64,000 bases of DNA from Planctomycetaceae bacterium (GCA_006969385.1 CP030884.1:5140249-5204248); one strand, 5' to 3'; positions 8,366 through 17,437 are shown, numbered from the stretch's first letter. The notes: generated by a model from the letters alone, not told the origin. Program-made: numbers and translations.

Positions 8366-9430
8366 ATGCATCAATCACGCCATATGCCAAACGCCTTCGT
8401 AAGTGCACTTCTCCTAGCCTGCTGCATCACCCCCGCACTCCACGCCGAAACACCCGTCGAACTCGGCACCATCAACTGGTCGCGCGACTTCGATGACGCC
8501 ATCGCGCGTAGCAAAGCAGAAAACAAGCCGATCCTCATCTTGTTTCAGGAGGTCCCCGGCTGCGCTACCTGCCGCAATTACGGTAACGACGTGTTGAGCC
8601 ATCCGCTCATTCGCGACGCCGCCGAAGACTTGTTCGTGCCCGTCGCCATCTATAACAACATCGAGGGCAAAGACCGCGACGTACTCAAAAGCTTCAAGGA
8701 ACCCACGTGGAACAACCCGGTCGTGCGCATCGTCGATAGCGAGCGCAAGGCACTCGCCGAGCGCGTCAATGGCGACTATTCCGCTGCCGGCTTGGTCGAC
8801 GCGATGGTCACGGCATTGAAAGCCGCCAAGAAAAGCGTAACGCCCTACCTTACTTTGCTGCAAGCCGAACTCACCGCGCGCAAGGGCGGCACCGTCGAAC
8901 AGGCGACCTTCGCGATGCACTGCTTCTGGGAAGGTGAGATTCAACTCGGCAAACTCGAGGGCGTGATCGCAACGCAGGCGGGCTGGCTCGAAGGTGAAGA
9001 AGTCGTCGACGTCTGGTTCGATACGCGCCGCATCGACTTTGAGCGGGTACTTAACGAAGCGAAGAAGGTGCGCTGCGCCCGCCGCGTCTTCGCCCGCAGT
9101 GAACAACAAAAGAAAACCGCTACTCCGATCGTTGGCGATGCCATCCAAATGACCAACGCAACGGCGCGGCCCGACAAAGAACCGAAGTACTACCTCGGCA
9201 AGTCGACTTATCGCTTTGTGCCGATGACGCCCGCGCAGGCCTGTCGCGTCAACGCAGCGCTGCGCGACGCGAACCTGCAACCCGGCGACTATCTATCACC
9301 GAGCCAACGCCAACTGCACGCGGCCATCGTCAAACAGCCAAAGGCGGACTGGCCCGTCGCGTTCAACACCGACAACCTCACCACCGCCATGAAAAAAGCC
9401 GCCGACCTCGCAAAGAAGACAGCGGCTTAG
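8366..9430 (+). CDS. Exported thioredoxin-like protein with VPGCATC motif
   Basis: From the ATG at 8366 the product has 354 residues and a signal peptide (hydrophobic 9-22, cleavage after LHA at 27). A thioredoxin-like fold follows: INWSRDFDDAIARSKAENKPILILF, then VPGCATCRNYG with the cysteine pair at 66 and 69. From memory, this resembles the VPGUxxT family, where the first cysteine position can be selenocysteine; here it is an ordinary TGC codon. The second half (about 130-354) is an extra domain without a motif I recognise. The likely location is the periplasm, with a redox or disulfide role. An upstream in-frame start at 8267 would add a non-signal-like extension and is not favoured. An alternative ATG lies at 8384. 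Confidence 0.75.
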   Translation: MHQSRHMPNAFVSALLLACCITPALHAETPVELGTINWSRDFDDAIARSKAENKPILILFQEVPGCATCRNYGNDVLSHPLIRDAAEDLFVPVAIYNNIEGKDRDVLKSFKEPTWNNPVVRIVDSERKALAERVNGDYSAAGLVDAMVTALKAAKKSVTPYLTLLQAELTARKGGTVEQATFAMHCFWEGEIQLGKLEGVIATQAGWLEGEEVVDVWFDTRRIDFERVLNEAKKVRCARRVFARSEQQKKTATPIVGDAIQMTNATARPDKEPKYYLGKSTYRFVPMTPAQACRVNAALRDANLQPGDYLSPSQRQLHAAIVKQPKADWPVAFNTDNLTTAMKKAADLAKKTAA

Positions 9431-9518
9431 TTTGAATCTGCAAGTTGGCGGCCACTACCCAACGACGAAATAAGCTGACTGAACAACTAAGGTCGGGCCC
9501 CTCCGTCAGAAGTTCGGC

Positions 9519-11648
9519 TTACCAGAACACGACATACAGCGCGATCGTCGCCACCACGATCAATCCGCCGAACGCCATCGCGCCCTTCGATGGTGTGACG
9601 TCCATCTTCTCGTTCACCGGTAGATCGACCGGCTTCTTCAATGGCGACACGACCGTCAGCGTCGTCAGCACGACCAGCAAAATACCGAAACAAATCGCCA
9701 TACGGTCGAGGAATGACAAGCCCGCGATCGATTCCAAAATTCCGGGGTTGGCACCGCCGAAAATCTTCGGGCTGAACTTAAACAAGCCGTACAACAACGG
9801 GTTCAGCAGCAAGCCGACCGTCCCGATATAGCGCGGTGCCCGATGCACCAACAGCCCGAAGAGGAAGATTGCCAAAATGCCGGGTGAGATGAAGCCCTGG
9901 AATTCCTGAATGAACGTAAAGATGCCGCCGAACGCCGGGTCGCCCAACTTGGGCGCGATCAGCATGGCTATCAATACGAATATCACCACAAAAACGCGAC
10001 CGGCCGTGACCAGTTCATACTGACTCGCGCCTTTGCGTAGCTTGCCGTAGATATCCATCGTCGCGATGGTCGAAGCCGAGTTCAACATCGACGCCAACGA
10101 ACTGACGACCGCGCCAAAAATCGCCACCAAAACGAAACCCTTAAGCCCAATTCCGACCGGCAGCAATTTTCGAATCAGCGTCGGAAATGCGTTGTCCGTG
10201 TCATACGCTGACAGCGTTTCGACCGGGTATTGCGTTTCGGCATCGTTCGCGGCTTTGAGAAGCTTGTCGTTGAACTCGGTTAGGCCGGCGGCATCGGCTT
10301 GCGGAGTTTGTTCATCTTCCAAAAGGGTCGCGACCGATCGGTTATACGCCACGATCTTGGCCGCATCGTCGGCATGCAACTCGGCGAAGTCCAACGGGAA
10401 TTTGTAGAGCAGATTCTGTACCGCCTCATTCGCTTCGAGATTTTTCTGCACTTCTTCGATAATGGCCTGATTGCGTGGATCGTCCGATGGTTTCACCGAA
10501 CCGGAAAGCGTTTGGTAAAGCGCCGGCGTTTTCTTTGAGATCAATCTTGCGTTGATTCCGACCGCGTCGTCCTTCAAGTCGCTGCTAAACAGGTTGAACG
10601 CCAACATACCGGGAATCACGACGATGAATGGAATGATCAGCTTCAAAAAGGCCGCGAAGACCACACCCTTCTGACCTTCGGCAAGGCTTTTCGAACCCAG
10701 GGTGCGCTGGGTGATGTACTGGTTCAGACCCCAATAAAAGAAGTTGGGAATCCAAAGGCCAACGACTAGCGCCGTCCACGGAATCTTGGGATCCTCGATA
10801 CCGCGCACCATGTGCAGCTTGCCTTCGGGCAGCGCGCCTTGATTGAGCTGCATAAAGCGATCGACCGCGCCGGCTTGCTCCAAATCGGCGGGCGTTACAC
10901 CGCTGCTGGCGGCAGTCGTTGCCAACTCCGCCGCGTCGGAACTGCCCAGTAACGAAAACGCGTAATAGGCAATGACACCACCACCGATGATCAGACCAGA
11001 GCCCCATGCCAGGTCGGTCCAGGCACACGCCTTCAGACCCCCGGCAAACACGTAAGCCGCCGCCACCGTTCCGATGATCCAACAGGCCAACGTGATGTTA
11101 CCGAAGTCGAGGCCAAGCATTGCGGCCCCTTGAAAATTACCCGTAATCACCTTCGCCCCGGAGAAGATGACCGAAGCTGTCGGCACACCCACGAGAATCA
11201 CCAGGTTGGCAATAGCCATGACCGACCGGGCGAACGGGTTGTAGCGATATTCGAGAAACTCAGGGATGGTGTAGATGCCACTCTTAAGAAACGTCGGCAG
11301 GAAAACAAACGCGACGACGACCAGCGTAATGGCCGCCATCCATTCGTAACTCGCAATGGCCATTCCCAACTGCGCCGCCGCTTCGCCGCTCATGCCGACG
11401 AACTGCTCGGTCGAGATATTGGCCGCGATCAGCGAGAAACCGACCAGCCACCAGGTAAGTTTGCGACCGGCAAGAAAGTAATCCTGCGCCCCGTGTTCGC
11501 TATGCGTCTCTTCGCCGCGGCTCGAGAAAAAGCCAAAGCCGATGATCGCAACGGCGAGAACCAGAAATACAACGATATCCAACGTGCCCATCAGCGTCTG
11601 GCTAGCCGCGCCTAGGAGCCCCATTTCCAACGTGCCCACGAGTTCCAT
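9519..11648 (-). CDS. Sodium/solute symporter (SSS family, SGLT-like)
   Basis: This inner-membrane protein of 709 residues couples sodium entry to uptake of a solute, probably a sugar. The family markers are DYFLAGRKLTWWLVGFSLIAANISTEQFVG near the N-terminus, YTIPEFLEYRYN, FYWGLNQYITQRTLGSKSLAEGQKG, and SSLASMLNSASTIATMDIY. A hydrophilic insertion of about 130 residues, roughly 375-505, interrupts the usual pattern just before DNAFPTLIRKLLPVGIGLKG. It is rich in charged residues and helix-like, and I do not recognise it. GTTGAGGACAGCAACA before the ATG gives a good ribosome site. The gene stands alone between convergent and same-strand neighbours. The substrate cannot be told from sequence. 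Confidence 0.93.
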   Translation of the reverse strand: MELVGTLEMGLLGAASQTLMGTLDIVVFLVLAVAIIGFGFFSSRGEETHSEHGAQDYFLAGRKLTWWLVGFSLIAANISTEQFVGMSGEAAAQLGMAIASYEWMAAITLVVVAFVFLPTFLKSGIYTIPEFLEYRYNPFARSVMAIANLVILVGVPTASVIFSGAKVITGNFQGAAMLGLDFGNITLACWIIGTVAAAYVFAGGLKACAWTDLAWGSGLIIGGGVIAYYAFSLLGSSDAAELATTAASSGVTPADLEQAGAVDRFMQLNQGALPEGKLHMVRGIEDPKIPWTALVVGLWIPNFFYWGLNQYITQRTLGSKSLAEGQKGVVFAAFLKLIIPFIVVIPGMLAFNLFSSDLKDDAVGINARLISKKTPALYQTLSGSVKPSDDPRNQAIIEEVQKNLEANEAVQNLLYKFPLDFAELHADDAAKIVAYNRSVATLLEDEQTPQADAAGLTEFNDKLLKAANDAETQYPVETLSAYDTDNAFPTLIRKLLPVGIGLKGFVLVAIFGAVVSSLASMLNSASTIATMDIYGKLRKGASQYELVTAGRVFVVIFVLIAMLIAPKLGDPAFGGIFTFIQEFQGFISPGILAIFLFGLLVHRAPRYIGTVGLLLNPLLYGLFKFSPKIFGGANPGILESIAGLSFLDRMAICFGILLVVLTTLTVVSPLKKPVDLPVNEKMDVTPSKGAMAFGGLIVVATIALYVVFW

Positions 11649-11972
11649 GTGTTGCTGTCCTCAACGAACGCGTCAGGTTGGCGATTACCTGCCGTCTGTG
11701 TGATTGGGTGCGGTCTTCCCGAACGAAAAACCGCCAGAGCGGCGTAGGATAATCGTTTTTCCAAATTTTTGCCGCGCCCCGGCTGAGAAACTGTTTCTAA
11801 AGGGTGAACACGCCCAAACGGGCTCGATTTGCCTCGAGAATACCCGCCAACCAAGCTTTATTGTTTAGAAAAACCCCGTCGAGCGAAGACCCGACAGGCT
11901 TATAAATTCACAGGATGGGTGAGGTGCTCACGATCGATGAGCAATCCGGCAGAGTAACTGCCGCTGCCGCGG
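11649..11972. other. Intergenic leader of the symporter gene
   Basis: Apart from the terminator at 11869-11898 this stretch is the minus-strand 5' leader of the symporter. A small CCGC-CAGA-GCGG hairpin next to an A-run (11726-11742) would read on the minus strand as hairpin plus U-run inside the leader. The stem has only four pairs, so attenuation is a weak possibility. No small gene is supported here. Confidence 0.4.
11869..11898 (-). terminator. Rho-independent terminator of the CheX-CheY-FapA operon
   Basis: On the minus strand CCTGTCG (11898-11892) pairs with CGACGGG (11881-11875), including one G-T pair, around a 10-base loop. It is followed by a GTTTTT run (11874-11869). It lies about 75 bases after the FapA-like stop codon. 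Confidence 0.75.
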
Positions 11973-13391
11973 TTAGTCTATCCGCCGCGACGCCAGCACC
12001 ATCGCTCGGCCCGTTTTCTGATCGTGAGCAATCAGCTCGGTCGAACCTTTGTGTTTGCACCGTTGAATCTTCACCGGGCCATGCATGTCGCGCTTGATGG
12101 TCGTGCGTCGATCCGCAATCACGAATTCGACACCTTCATGAATCAACTCCGACACCTGGATAAACGAGCCATCACTCAGGCTGGCCAACAACCCCTTGCG
12201 CTCGGCTTCGATCGACTGCACGGTTTGCTGAAGCTGCGATACTTCAAACGACAACTCGGTCATCTCTTCTTTTTGCGCAGCGGTGAGTCGTCGCACATTG
12301 TTTTGCAGGGGTGCGAGTCTTACGTTAAACTTTTCCAATAGTTGACGCATGCCTTTGAGCTTCTCTTCCAACTCTGCCGCGCGCCGGGCCACATCGATCC
12401 CCGGCCCTACCGTAATCTTCGTCGGCGTACACGCCTCGCCACCGATCACCCGTGCCAACACGCGGTAACGCGCCGTAAGTTCACCACCCACGATCGTGGC
12501 GGAGGACGCGATGACGCACCCGCCGGAGCGCAATTTGCAGTTCACCAAGTTGGTCCCGGCAACCAAATGCCGCTGCGCCTCGATCTCCACTTCTTCCGCA
12601 AACTTAAGCGTGACATCGCGACCGGCCGTAATTCCGCCGCCCGTCGCGCCGACCATCCCGCGCGTCACGAACAAATCGTGTACCACGGCGATCCGCGCTC
12701 CTTCGATCGAACCATCGATAACCAACGAGCGCTTGGCGATGAGGTGCACGCCGTCACCGACATTTCCATTGATGATTGTGTCCGACTCGAGCGTGCCAAC
12801 GTCGCGACTGACGATGACGTTGCCGTCGATGGCCTCAAACGGCACGACGCTGACCTGCATACCATCCACCACCAATCGGCCGTCCATCGTGGCAGTTACC
12901 AACCCATCGTTCCCACACGATATGCCAGCGCCGACTTGAATCGGTTTTCCGTGCATCACCTTCGGCTCGATTGCCTCACCAAGAACGTTGCGCCCGGCCA
13001 CACCGTCGGTCGGAGGTTTGAGCGTCCCCAGCGTAGTGCCAGCTTTGACGCGATGCACGCCGGTATCGAGCCATCGGTCATACGCGCTGGTCGCTTCGTT
13101 AATAGCAAATGCGGATTGAAACGACCCATTGACGGCGTCTTGTGGATGTAGCCCGATAGCCACATCAAACGGCTGCTCCGGCTTGATCACCTTCTCACCG
13201 ACCAGTCGGCAGAATTCGTCGATGCGCGCGGCAACATCACCGTCGATCGTTACCGATCGATCGCTCAGCGCTGCCCGAACAAGTGCCGGCGTCAGCCGTT
13301 GCGCATCCGCACCGCGCACGAAGCGAACCGCGGCGCGCAACGCGTCGCGATCGATTTGAATGTCGATAATTTTTTCAGCGGTCGTGGTCAT
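11973..13391 (-). CDS. fapA: FapA/DUF342 family protein
   Basis: The 472-residue cytoplasmic protein matches the FapA (former DUF342) family: an N-terminal helical/CheX-adaptor-like part (1-140), then a long right-handed beta-helix-like region (about 150-330). Successive turns there such as GNVIVSRDVGTLESDTIINGNVGDGVHLIAKRS carry the strand-turn repeats. A coiled coil (about 335-395, EELEEKLKGMRQLLEKFNVRLAPLQ...) and a short beta tail follow. In flagellated bacteria the family is tied to polar assembly and signalling, but no flagellar gene is present here. It is the last gene of an operon with cheX and cheY, so a scaffold or localisation role in that signalling module is the best inference. 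A terminator follows. Confidence 0.85.
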   Translation of the reverse strand: MTTTAEKIIDIQIDRDALRAAVRFVRGADAQRLTPALVRAALSDRSVTIDGDVAARIDEFCRLVGEKVIKPEQPFDVAIGLHPQDAVNGSFQSAFAINEATSAYDRWLDTGVHRVKAGTTLGTLKPPTDGVAGRNVLGEAIEPKVMHGKPIQVGAGISCGNDGLVTATMDGRLVVDGMQVSVVPFEAIDGNVIVSRDVGTLESDTIINGNVGDGVHLIAKRSLVIDGSIEGARIAVVHDLFVTRGMVGATGGGITAGRDVTLKFAEEVEIEAQRHLVAGTNLVNCKLRSGGCVIASSATIVGGELTARYRVLARVIGGEACTPTKITVGPGIDVARRAAELEEKLKGMRQLLEKFNVRLAPLQNNVRRLTAAQKEEMTELSFEVSQLQQTVQSIEAERKGLLASLSDGSFIQVSELIHEGVEFVIADRRTTIKRDMHGPVKIQRCKHKGSTELIAHDQKTGRAMVLASRRID

Positions 13392-13443
13392 CAGCGGTCC
13401 CGAAAGGTCGCACCGACCCGACAGAGGTGCCGTCGGACAAGGT

Positions 13444-13830
13444 TTATCCGGCTGCTGCGCCGCTGGCGGCCAGCTTGGCCATCGTCTGTTCGATCTTCTC
13501 CGATAGCGTTTCGGCGGTGAACGGCTTCACGACGTAATTATTGACGCCGGCCTTTACCGCTTCCAAGACGCGCGATTTCTCGGCTTCAGTCGTCACCATA
13601 ATGATGGGCAACGCCTTATCCGTTTCGCGCACCTTTTTGATCAACGTAATGCCGTCCATGTTTGGCATGTTCCAGTCGACCAGCATCAGTTCCGGTCGTT
13701 CCTTTGCCAAACAGGCCAACGCTTCGATGCCGTCGGCGGCTTCGGTGATATCCGTATGCCCGAGCGTCTTGAGCGTGTTCTTCTGAATGTTGCGAATGGT
13801 TCGCGAATCGTCGACGAGCAGAATCTTCAT
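13444..13830 (-). CDS. cheY: CheY-like single-domain response regulator
   Basis: The 128-residue protein is a lone receiver domain. Asp7 and Asp8 form the acidic pocket, Asp52 in LMLVDWNMPNMDG is the phosphorylation site, a TT pair follows in IIMVTTEAEKS, and the conserved lysine lies in NYVVKPF. This is the residue set of chemotaxis CheY proteins. No output domain is present; a short Ala/Gly tail ends it. AAGGAG stands eight bases before the ATG and overlaps the end of the CheX-like gene, indicating coupling. No CheA kinase is in the window, so the phosphodonor is unknown. The CheX-like neighbour is the likely phosphatase. Confidence 0.93.
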   Translation of the reverse strand: MKILLVDDSRTIRNIQKNTLKTLGHTDITEAADGIEALACLAKERPELMLVDWNMPNMDGITLIKKVRETDKALPIIMVTTEAEKSRVLEAVKAGVNNYVVKPFTAETLSEKIEQTMAKLAASGAAAG

Positions 13831-13842
13831 CGTTGCAACTCC

Positions 13843-14325
13843 TTACGCACCGGCCATGGCTGGAGCTTTTACCGTGTTGATGGCGACTTCGACGTTGAAT
13901 TTACCCATCGACGTCGAACAAGGGATTACGAGATAGGGAAACACCTTCGATTGCGATACGGTGTGCCCTTTGCCGACGATCACACTCGGTAACGAAATGC
14001 TGGCCTCGTAGCCGGTGAAGTCCTTCTTGGCATTCCCAGCCACCATATTGGCCAACTCGCCGATCGCATCGGAGAAGTCGGCCGATTCGAGCGTCAATTC
14101 CGTACCCGCAAACTTTGATGCGATGGTGCAAGCCGCTTCTTCTTCGAAGCTCAGCACCACGCTGCCTTGAACCTCTCCGGAAAGCCCAATAATGCCCGAT
14201 ACTTCGGCAGTGACCATCTCGGCCGTTTTCAACACCGGCTTACCGACCTGCACGTCTTCGTCGAGCATGGTCTTGAATACGTTGATGATCGAGCCGACAA
14301 AGGCGTTTACGAATTTGACGTCCAT
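13843..14325 (-). CDS. cheX: CheX-like CheY-P phosphatase
   Basis: The 160-residue protein starts MDVKFVNAFVGSIINVF and contains GLSGEVQGSVVLSF and SDAIGELANMVAGNAKKDF. The E-x-x-N pair (Glu90, Asn93) in this last stretch is the catalytic motif by which CheX/CheC proteins dephosphorylate CheY. A single such motif and the length fit CheX rather than the two-motif CheC. A longer open frame runs upstream, but GGAG six bases before the ATG at 14325 and family length decide this start. It is the first gene of an operon with cheY and the FapA-like gene. Confidence 0.88.
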   Translation of the reverse strand: MDVKFVNAFVGSIINVFKTMLDEDVQVGKPVLKTAEMVTAEVSGIIGLSGEVQGSVVLSFEEEAACTIASKFAGTELTLESADFSDAIGELANMVAGNAKKDFTGYEASISLPSVIVGKGHTVSQSKVFPYLVIPCSTSMGKFNVEVAINTVKAPAMAGA

Positions 14326-14705
14326 GATTGCTCCGTCCGCGTTGAACCCAACCAAGAAGGGTGAATACTCTCGAAGATGTTGTCGGCGCGCGACAGCGCG
14401 GGCTCTACTTCCAAGTCGAGTCGGATTGTGCCATGAGTCCGATTTTTTTGTGGCATTACATGCCGGCGCGAGTAGCGTCCCAATTTGAACGTGTTGCCGT
14501 ATTAGGAGCGAATCGGTTGCTTTGATATCAGCTAATAGCCGGTAGGGGCATTGCAATTAGGCTGAATCAAATTGAATTTCTAATTGGCTTAGATTTCGCA
14601 GCGACGACTACGTGTTAAGTAGCGGACGCGACTGGATACAGAGATAAACTGCGCGATCGAGAATTACGGACGTTGCAAGCGACACGTGCATTGAAACGCA
14701 ATACG
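14326..14705. other. Intergenic region upstream of cheX
   Basis: This AT-richer stretch must contain the minus-strand promoter of the cheX operon; I cannot fix its boxes. At 14531-14545 it holds GCTAATAGCCGGTAG, which matches the core of the 66-base dispersed repeat seen at 22379 and 57095. The flanks do not match, so it may be a decayed copy or chance. Confidence 0.4.
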
Positions 14706-15659
14706 TTATTCTTTCCTGCCATGTAAATTCGGTACCCGCAGCACCATCGCTAAAGGTAAAGCATCGCCAGTATCATTTAGACAATCCGCCAGTTTAGGTA
14801 GCGTAGCGCGCCACATATCCGCATCTACATCATCCCATGACCGCAGTTCGTAATATTCATTTTTCCGGACGGCTTCGTATTGCGACGGCATGCAGCGACA
14901 CAATAGCGTCGTCACGGCGCGTCCATTGGCTTCGAGATAAACAAACGGCCCCATCGGTTCGGGCCCGTCCGAAATTACGCGCGTAACAAATGTATCGGGC
15001 GCGTCTTCGAGTGAGGCTTCCACGGCGTAACGTCGTCCGGGGAATGGCTTTCCAAATTCGATCCACGCCCGGTCTTCGACAGTCTGCGCAACGAAGACTT
15101 CGCGTTCTCTAGCATCACTCGCGATCACCTCCGAAAGCACCGCTCGCCCATCGCCCCCGCGCACCATTCGCACGCCGCACCATTGCAACTCGCCGCTCTC
15201 GCGATTCTGCAATATCCAAACGTAGCTCAGTCGCTCGTGTTCCCAGCCCCCGATAACGACCCCATCGCGATGGTAGTACACAACACGCGGGTCGGCGGTC
15301 GCCGGCTGATCGCCTTTAAGTCGCGCGAGATCGACGCCGAGTCGCCAGTGTCCAGCTTCGTCGCCCGTTACTTCGCGGACGATCAACGGCGCCATGCGAA
15401 TCGTGTCTTCATCCGCACTCTCGGCGGCGGGTTTGAAAAAGTCCGCCTCCACAAACTCGCTACGGGCTTTCAGGTAGTCGTAGCCCGGTGCAGAAGTGGT
15501 TGCGCCTTTTTCGGACGACGCCGCGCGGCTCGACGCATTACCGCCCGTCGAATTCGAATCGCATGCCCACAAAAGCATTACGGTTAAGGCCAGCACCGTG
15601 ATTATGGTCCGCCCCGTAACGTGCGTTGCTGACTTTGCCGGTATCTTCACTACAAGCAT
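14706..15659 (-). CDS. Lipoprotein of unknown function
   Basis: The 317-residue product has a signal sequence at about 17-32 ending in a lipobox-like LLWAC with Cys33. A Ser/Ala/Gly-rich linker (34-58) follows, as in many outer-membrane or periplasmic lipoproteins. The rest is a mixed alpha/beta region of about 250 residues with no motif that I recognise. Notable stretches are DPRVVYYHRDGVVIGGWEHERLSY and SYVWILQNRESGELQWCGVRM. The gene stands alone, divergent from a small exported protein. No operon partner suggests a role. Confidence 0.75.
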   Translation of the reverse strand: MLVVKIPAKSATHVTGRTIITVLALTVMLLWACDSNSTGGNASSRAASSEKGATTSAPGYDYLKARSEFVEADFFKPAAESADEDTIRMAPLIVREVTGDEAGHWRLGVDLARLKGDQPATADPRVVYYHRDGVVIGGWEHERLSYVWILQNRESGELQWCGVRMVRGGDGRAVLSEVIASDAREREVFVAQTVEDRAWIEFGKPFPGRRYAVEASLEDAPDTFVTRVISDGPEPMGPFVYLEANGRAVTTLLCRCMPSQYEAVRKNEYYELRSWDDVDADMWRATLPKLADCLNDTGDALPLAMVLRVPNLHGRKE

Positions 15660-15765
15660 GCCGCTACCTACGATCTTTTCAACCTGACAATTTATGCCCG
15701 AGTTGGGTATACTGGTGCGTAACCGGTATGAATCAAGTCTCGCTCAACCATTATCAATTGTCATC

Positions 15766-16203
15766 ATGAACAAGATTGCTGTCACCCTGATTCTCGGATG
15801 CTGTGTGTTCGTCGCCACCGGCGGGATGTGCGATACGATGCCGCCGGCCATGTTCGATCTGCCCACCGTCAACGGTCGCTGGCGCATCGATCTCACCAAT
15901 GTCGAAGGCAGATTGATTCTCGTGATCGAAAATCGGGAAATCCTGGAATACGACCAAGGCGACGGCACCTTTCAGGACATCGAAGAAACGCCGGCAGTGA
16001 CGCAATCCAACGGCATCGTCCGCTTCACCATGCAAGCCACCCAGGCATTTGCCGGATTCAACAATGATGAGCCGACGGAGTTTAACATCGTCGCTGAGGG
16101 CGTCATTCAGGAAGACGGCACCATCGACATCGAACTAACGTTTACCGCCATCGAAACGGGTGATGAAGGTGTGTTAGAAGGCGTCATGACGCTTATTGGT
16201 TAG
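15766..16203 (+). CDS. Small exported beta-rich protein
   Basis: From the ATG at 15766 the product has 145 residues: a signal peptide (MNKIAVTLILGCCVFVATGG) and about 120 residues of short beta strands. Examples are VNGRWRIDLTNVEGRLILVIENREILEYDQGDG and DGTIDIELTFTAIETGDEGVLEGVMTLIG. This pattern is like the lipocalin-like or beta-sandwich domains found in many small planctomycete exported proteins. No family can be assigned. An upstream start at 15694 would place extra residues before the signal peptide and is not favoured. Its 3' end overlaps the convergent cysteine desulfurase gene by 11 bases. Confidence 0.65.
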   Translation: MNKIAVTLILGCCVFVATGGMCDTMPPAMFDLPTVNGRWRIDLTNVEGRLILVIENREILEYDQGDGTFQDIEETPAVTQSNGIVRFTMQATQAFAGFNNDEPTEFNIVAEGVIQEDGTIDIELTFTAIETGDEGVLEGVMTLIG

Positions 16204-17335
16204 CAGACGCTGACGCGGCCATTCGCTCGTACGCCTGCGCCAACCGCTTCACCACCTCGCGCACTTCCCCCTCCGTCGTCTGCCTCCCAAAACTAAACCG
16301 CACCGCACCAATTGCCCGCGCGCGTTCGATGCCCATCGCCGTTAACACCGCGCTCGGCTTGGCATCACCATGATGACACGCCGCGCCCGTCGAGGCATAT
16401 ACATCTTCCAACTCGGCCAAGAGGTTGCCGCCCACCACGCCGGCAAAGCTCGCGTTCACCACCGTCGGCAGTCGCAACTCCGGATGCCCATTGAGCATCA
16501 CGCGCTCGCCCAGCGCCGCTTTCAACTCGCGCCAAAACAGATCACGCATTTCGCTATGCACGCCGCCCGCTAGGTAATCGCGCGCCAATTCCGCCGCCTT
16601 GCCCAAGCCGACGGCCATCGCCACATTCTCCGTGCCGCCGCGCCGAGCGTGCTCTTGCGTCGAGCCATGAATAAACGGCTCAATCGCAACGCCGTCGCGC
16701 ATATACAACGCGCCGATCCCTTTCGGCCCGTAGAACTTATGACCGGCGATCGATAAAAAGTCCGCCCCCATCGCGTGGACATCGACCGGTACTTTGCCGA
16801 CCGATTGCGCCGCATCGACATGAAACCAAATGCCCCGTTGCCGCGCGATCCGACCGATCTCGTCGATCGGTTGCAACGTGCCGACCTCATTTTGGGCATG
16901 CATCACGCTGATCAAAATCGTATCGGCCCGCAGCGCCGCCTCGATATCCGCCGCCGCCACCCGACCAAAGCCATCGACCGGCACCACCGTGGTCTCGAAG
17001 TTGAACCGCTCCAGCCATTTCAGGGGTTCGGTCGTCGCCCAATGCTCGACGGCTGTCGTGACGACATGCTTACCCCGATCCTGCCGAGCGAACGCAGCGC
17101 CCTTAATCGCCATATTGCTCGCTTCGGTGCCGCCGCTGGTGAACGTTATCTCGCTCGGCTGGGCGTTGACGAGCGTTGCGACGCTTGCCCGAGCCGCTTC
17201 CAGAGCTTCGCGCACGTTGCGCCCCAACGCATGCCCGCTCGAGGGGTTTGCGAACTGGCTTTCCAAAAACGGCAACATCGCGTCGCGCACGGCCGAATCG
17301 ACCGGCGTGGTGGCGTGGTAATCGAGGTAAATCAT
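16193..17335 (-). CDS. Cysteine desulfurase (NifS/IscS class)
   Basis: This PLP enzyme of 380 residues removes sulfur from cysteine as a protein persulfide for Fe-S or thio-cofactor synthesis. The fold-type I features are all present: LDYHATTPVD at the N-terminus, SGGTEASNMAIKG, His98 in VEHWA, Asp174 in FHVDAAQSVGK, and the PLP lysine Lys200 in SIAGHKFYGPKGIGAL. The catalytic Cys320 lies in STGAACHHG. The ACHHG loop differs from the ACASG type of IscS/NifS and recalls selenocysteine-lyase-like relatives, so substrate preference is open. No iscU, sufB or tRNA-thiolation gene lies near. It is divergent from neuA with about 100 bases between. Confidence 0.92.
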   Translation of the reverse strand: MIYLDYHATTPVDSAVRDAMLPFLESQFANPSSGHALGRNVREALEAARASVATLVNAQPSEITFTSGGTEASNMAIKGAAFARQDRGKHVVTTAVEHWATTEPLKWLERFNFETTVVPVDGFGRVAAADIEAALRADTILISVMHAQNEVGTLQPIDEIGRIARQRGIWFHVDAAQSVGKVPVDVHAMGADFLSIAGHKFYGPKGIGALYMRDGVAIEPFIHGSTQEHARRGGTENVAMAVGLGKAAELARDYLAGGVHSEMRDLFWRELKAALGERVMLNGHPELRLPTVVNASFAGVVGGNLLAELEDVYASTGAACHHGDAKPSAVLTAMGIERARAIGAVRFSFGRQTTEGEVREVVKRLAQAYERMAASASANQ

Positions 17336-17437
17336 GATGCATCCTTTTTCGCAATTTACTGGCCCGCGCGATCATACCACGAACCCGGTGCCGACCGCGC
17401 CTCAAGCATCAGCGCCCAATCCTTCGATCTTGTAGGT

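Noticed and set aside
11612..11854. Minus-strand frame of 80 codons upstream of the symporter
   Set aside because: It overlaps the symporter start and has low-complexity content; it is more likely leader sequence.
12342..13151. Plus-strand frame antisense to fapA
   Set aside because: Rich in Arg, His and Pro from opposite-strand codon bias; no domain.
16775..17437. N-terminal extension of NeuA by 221 codons
   Set aside because: It is antisense to the cysteine desulfurase gene; the family start is the ATG at 17438.
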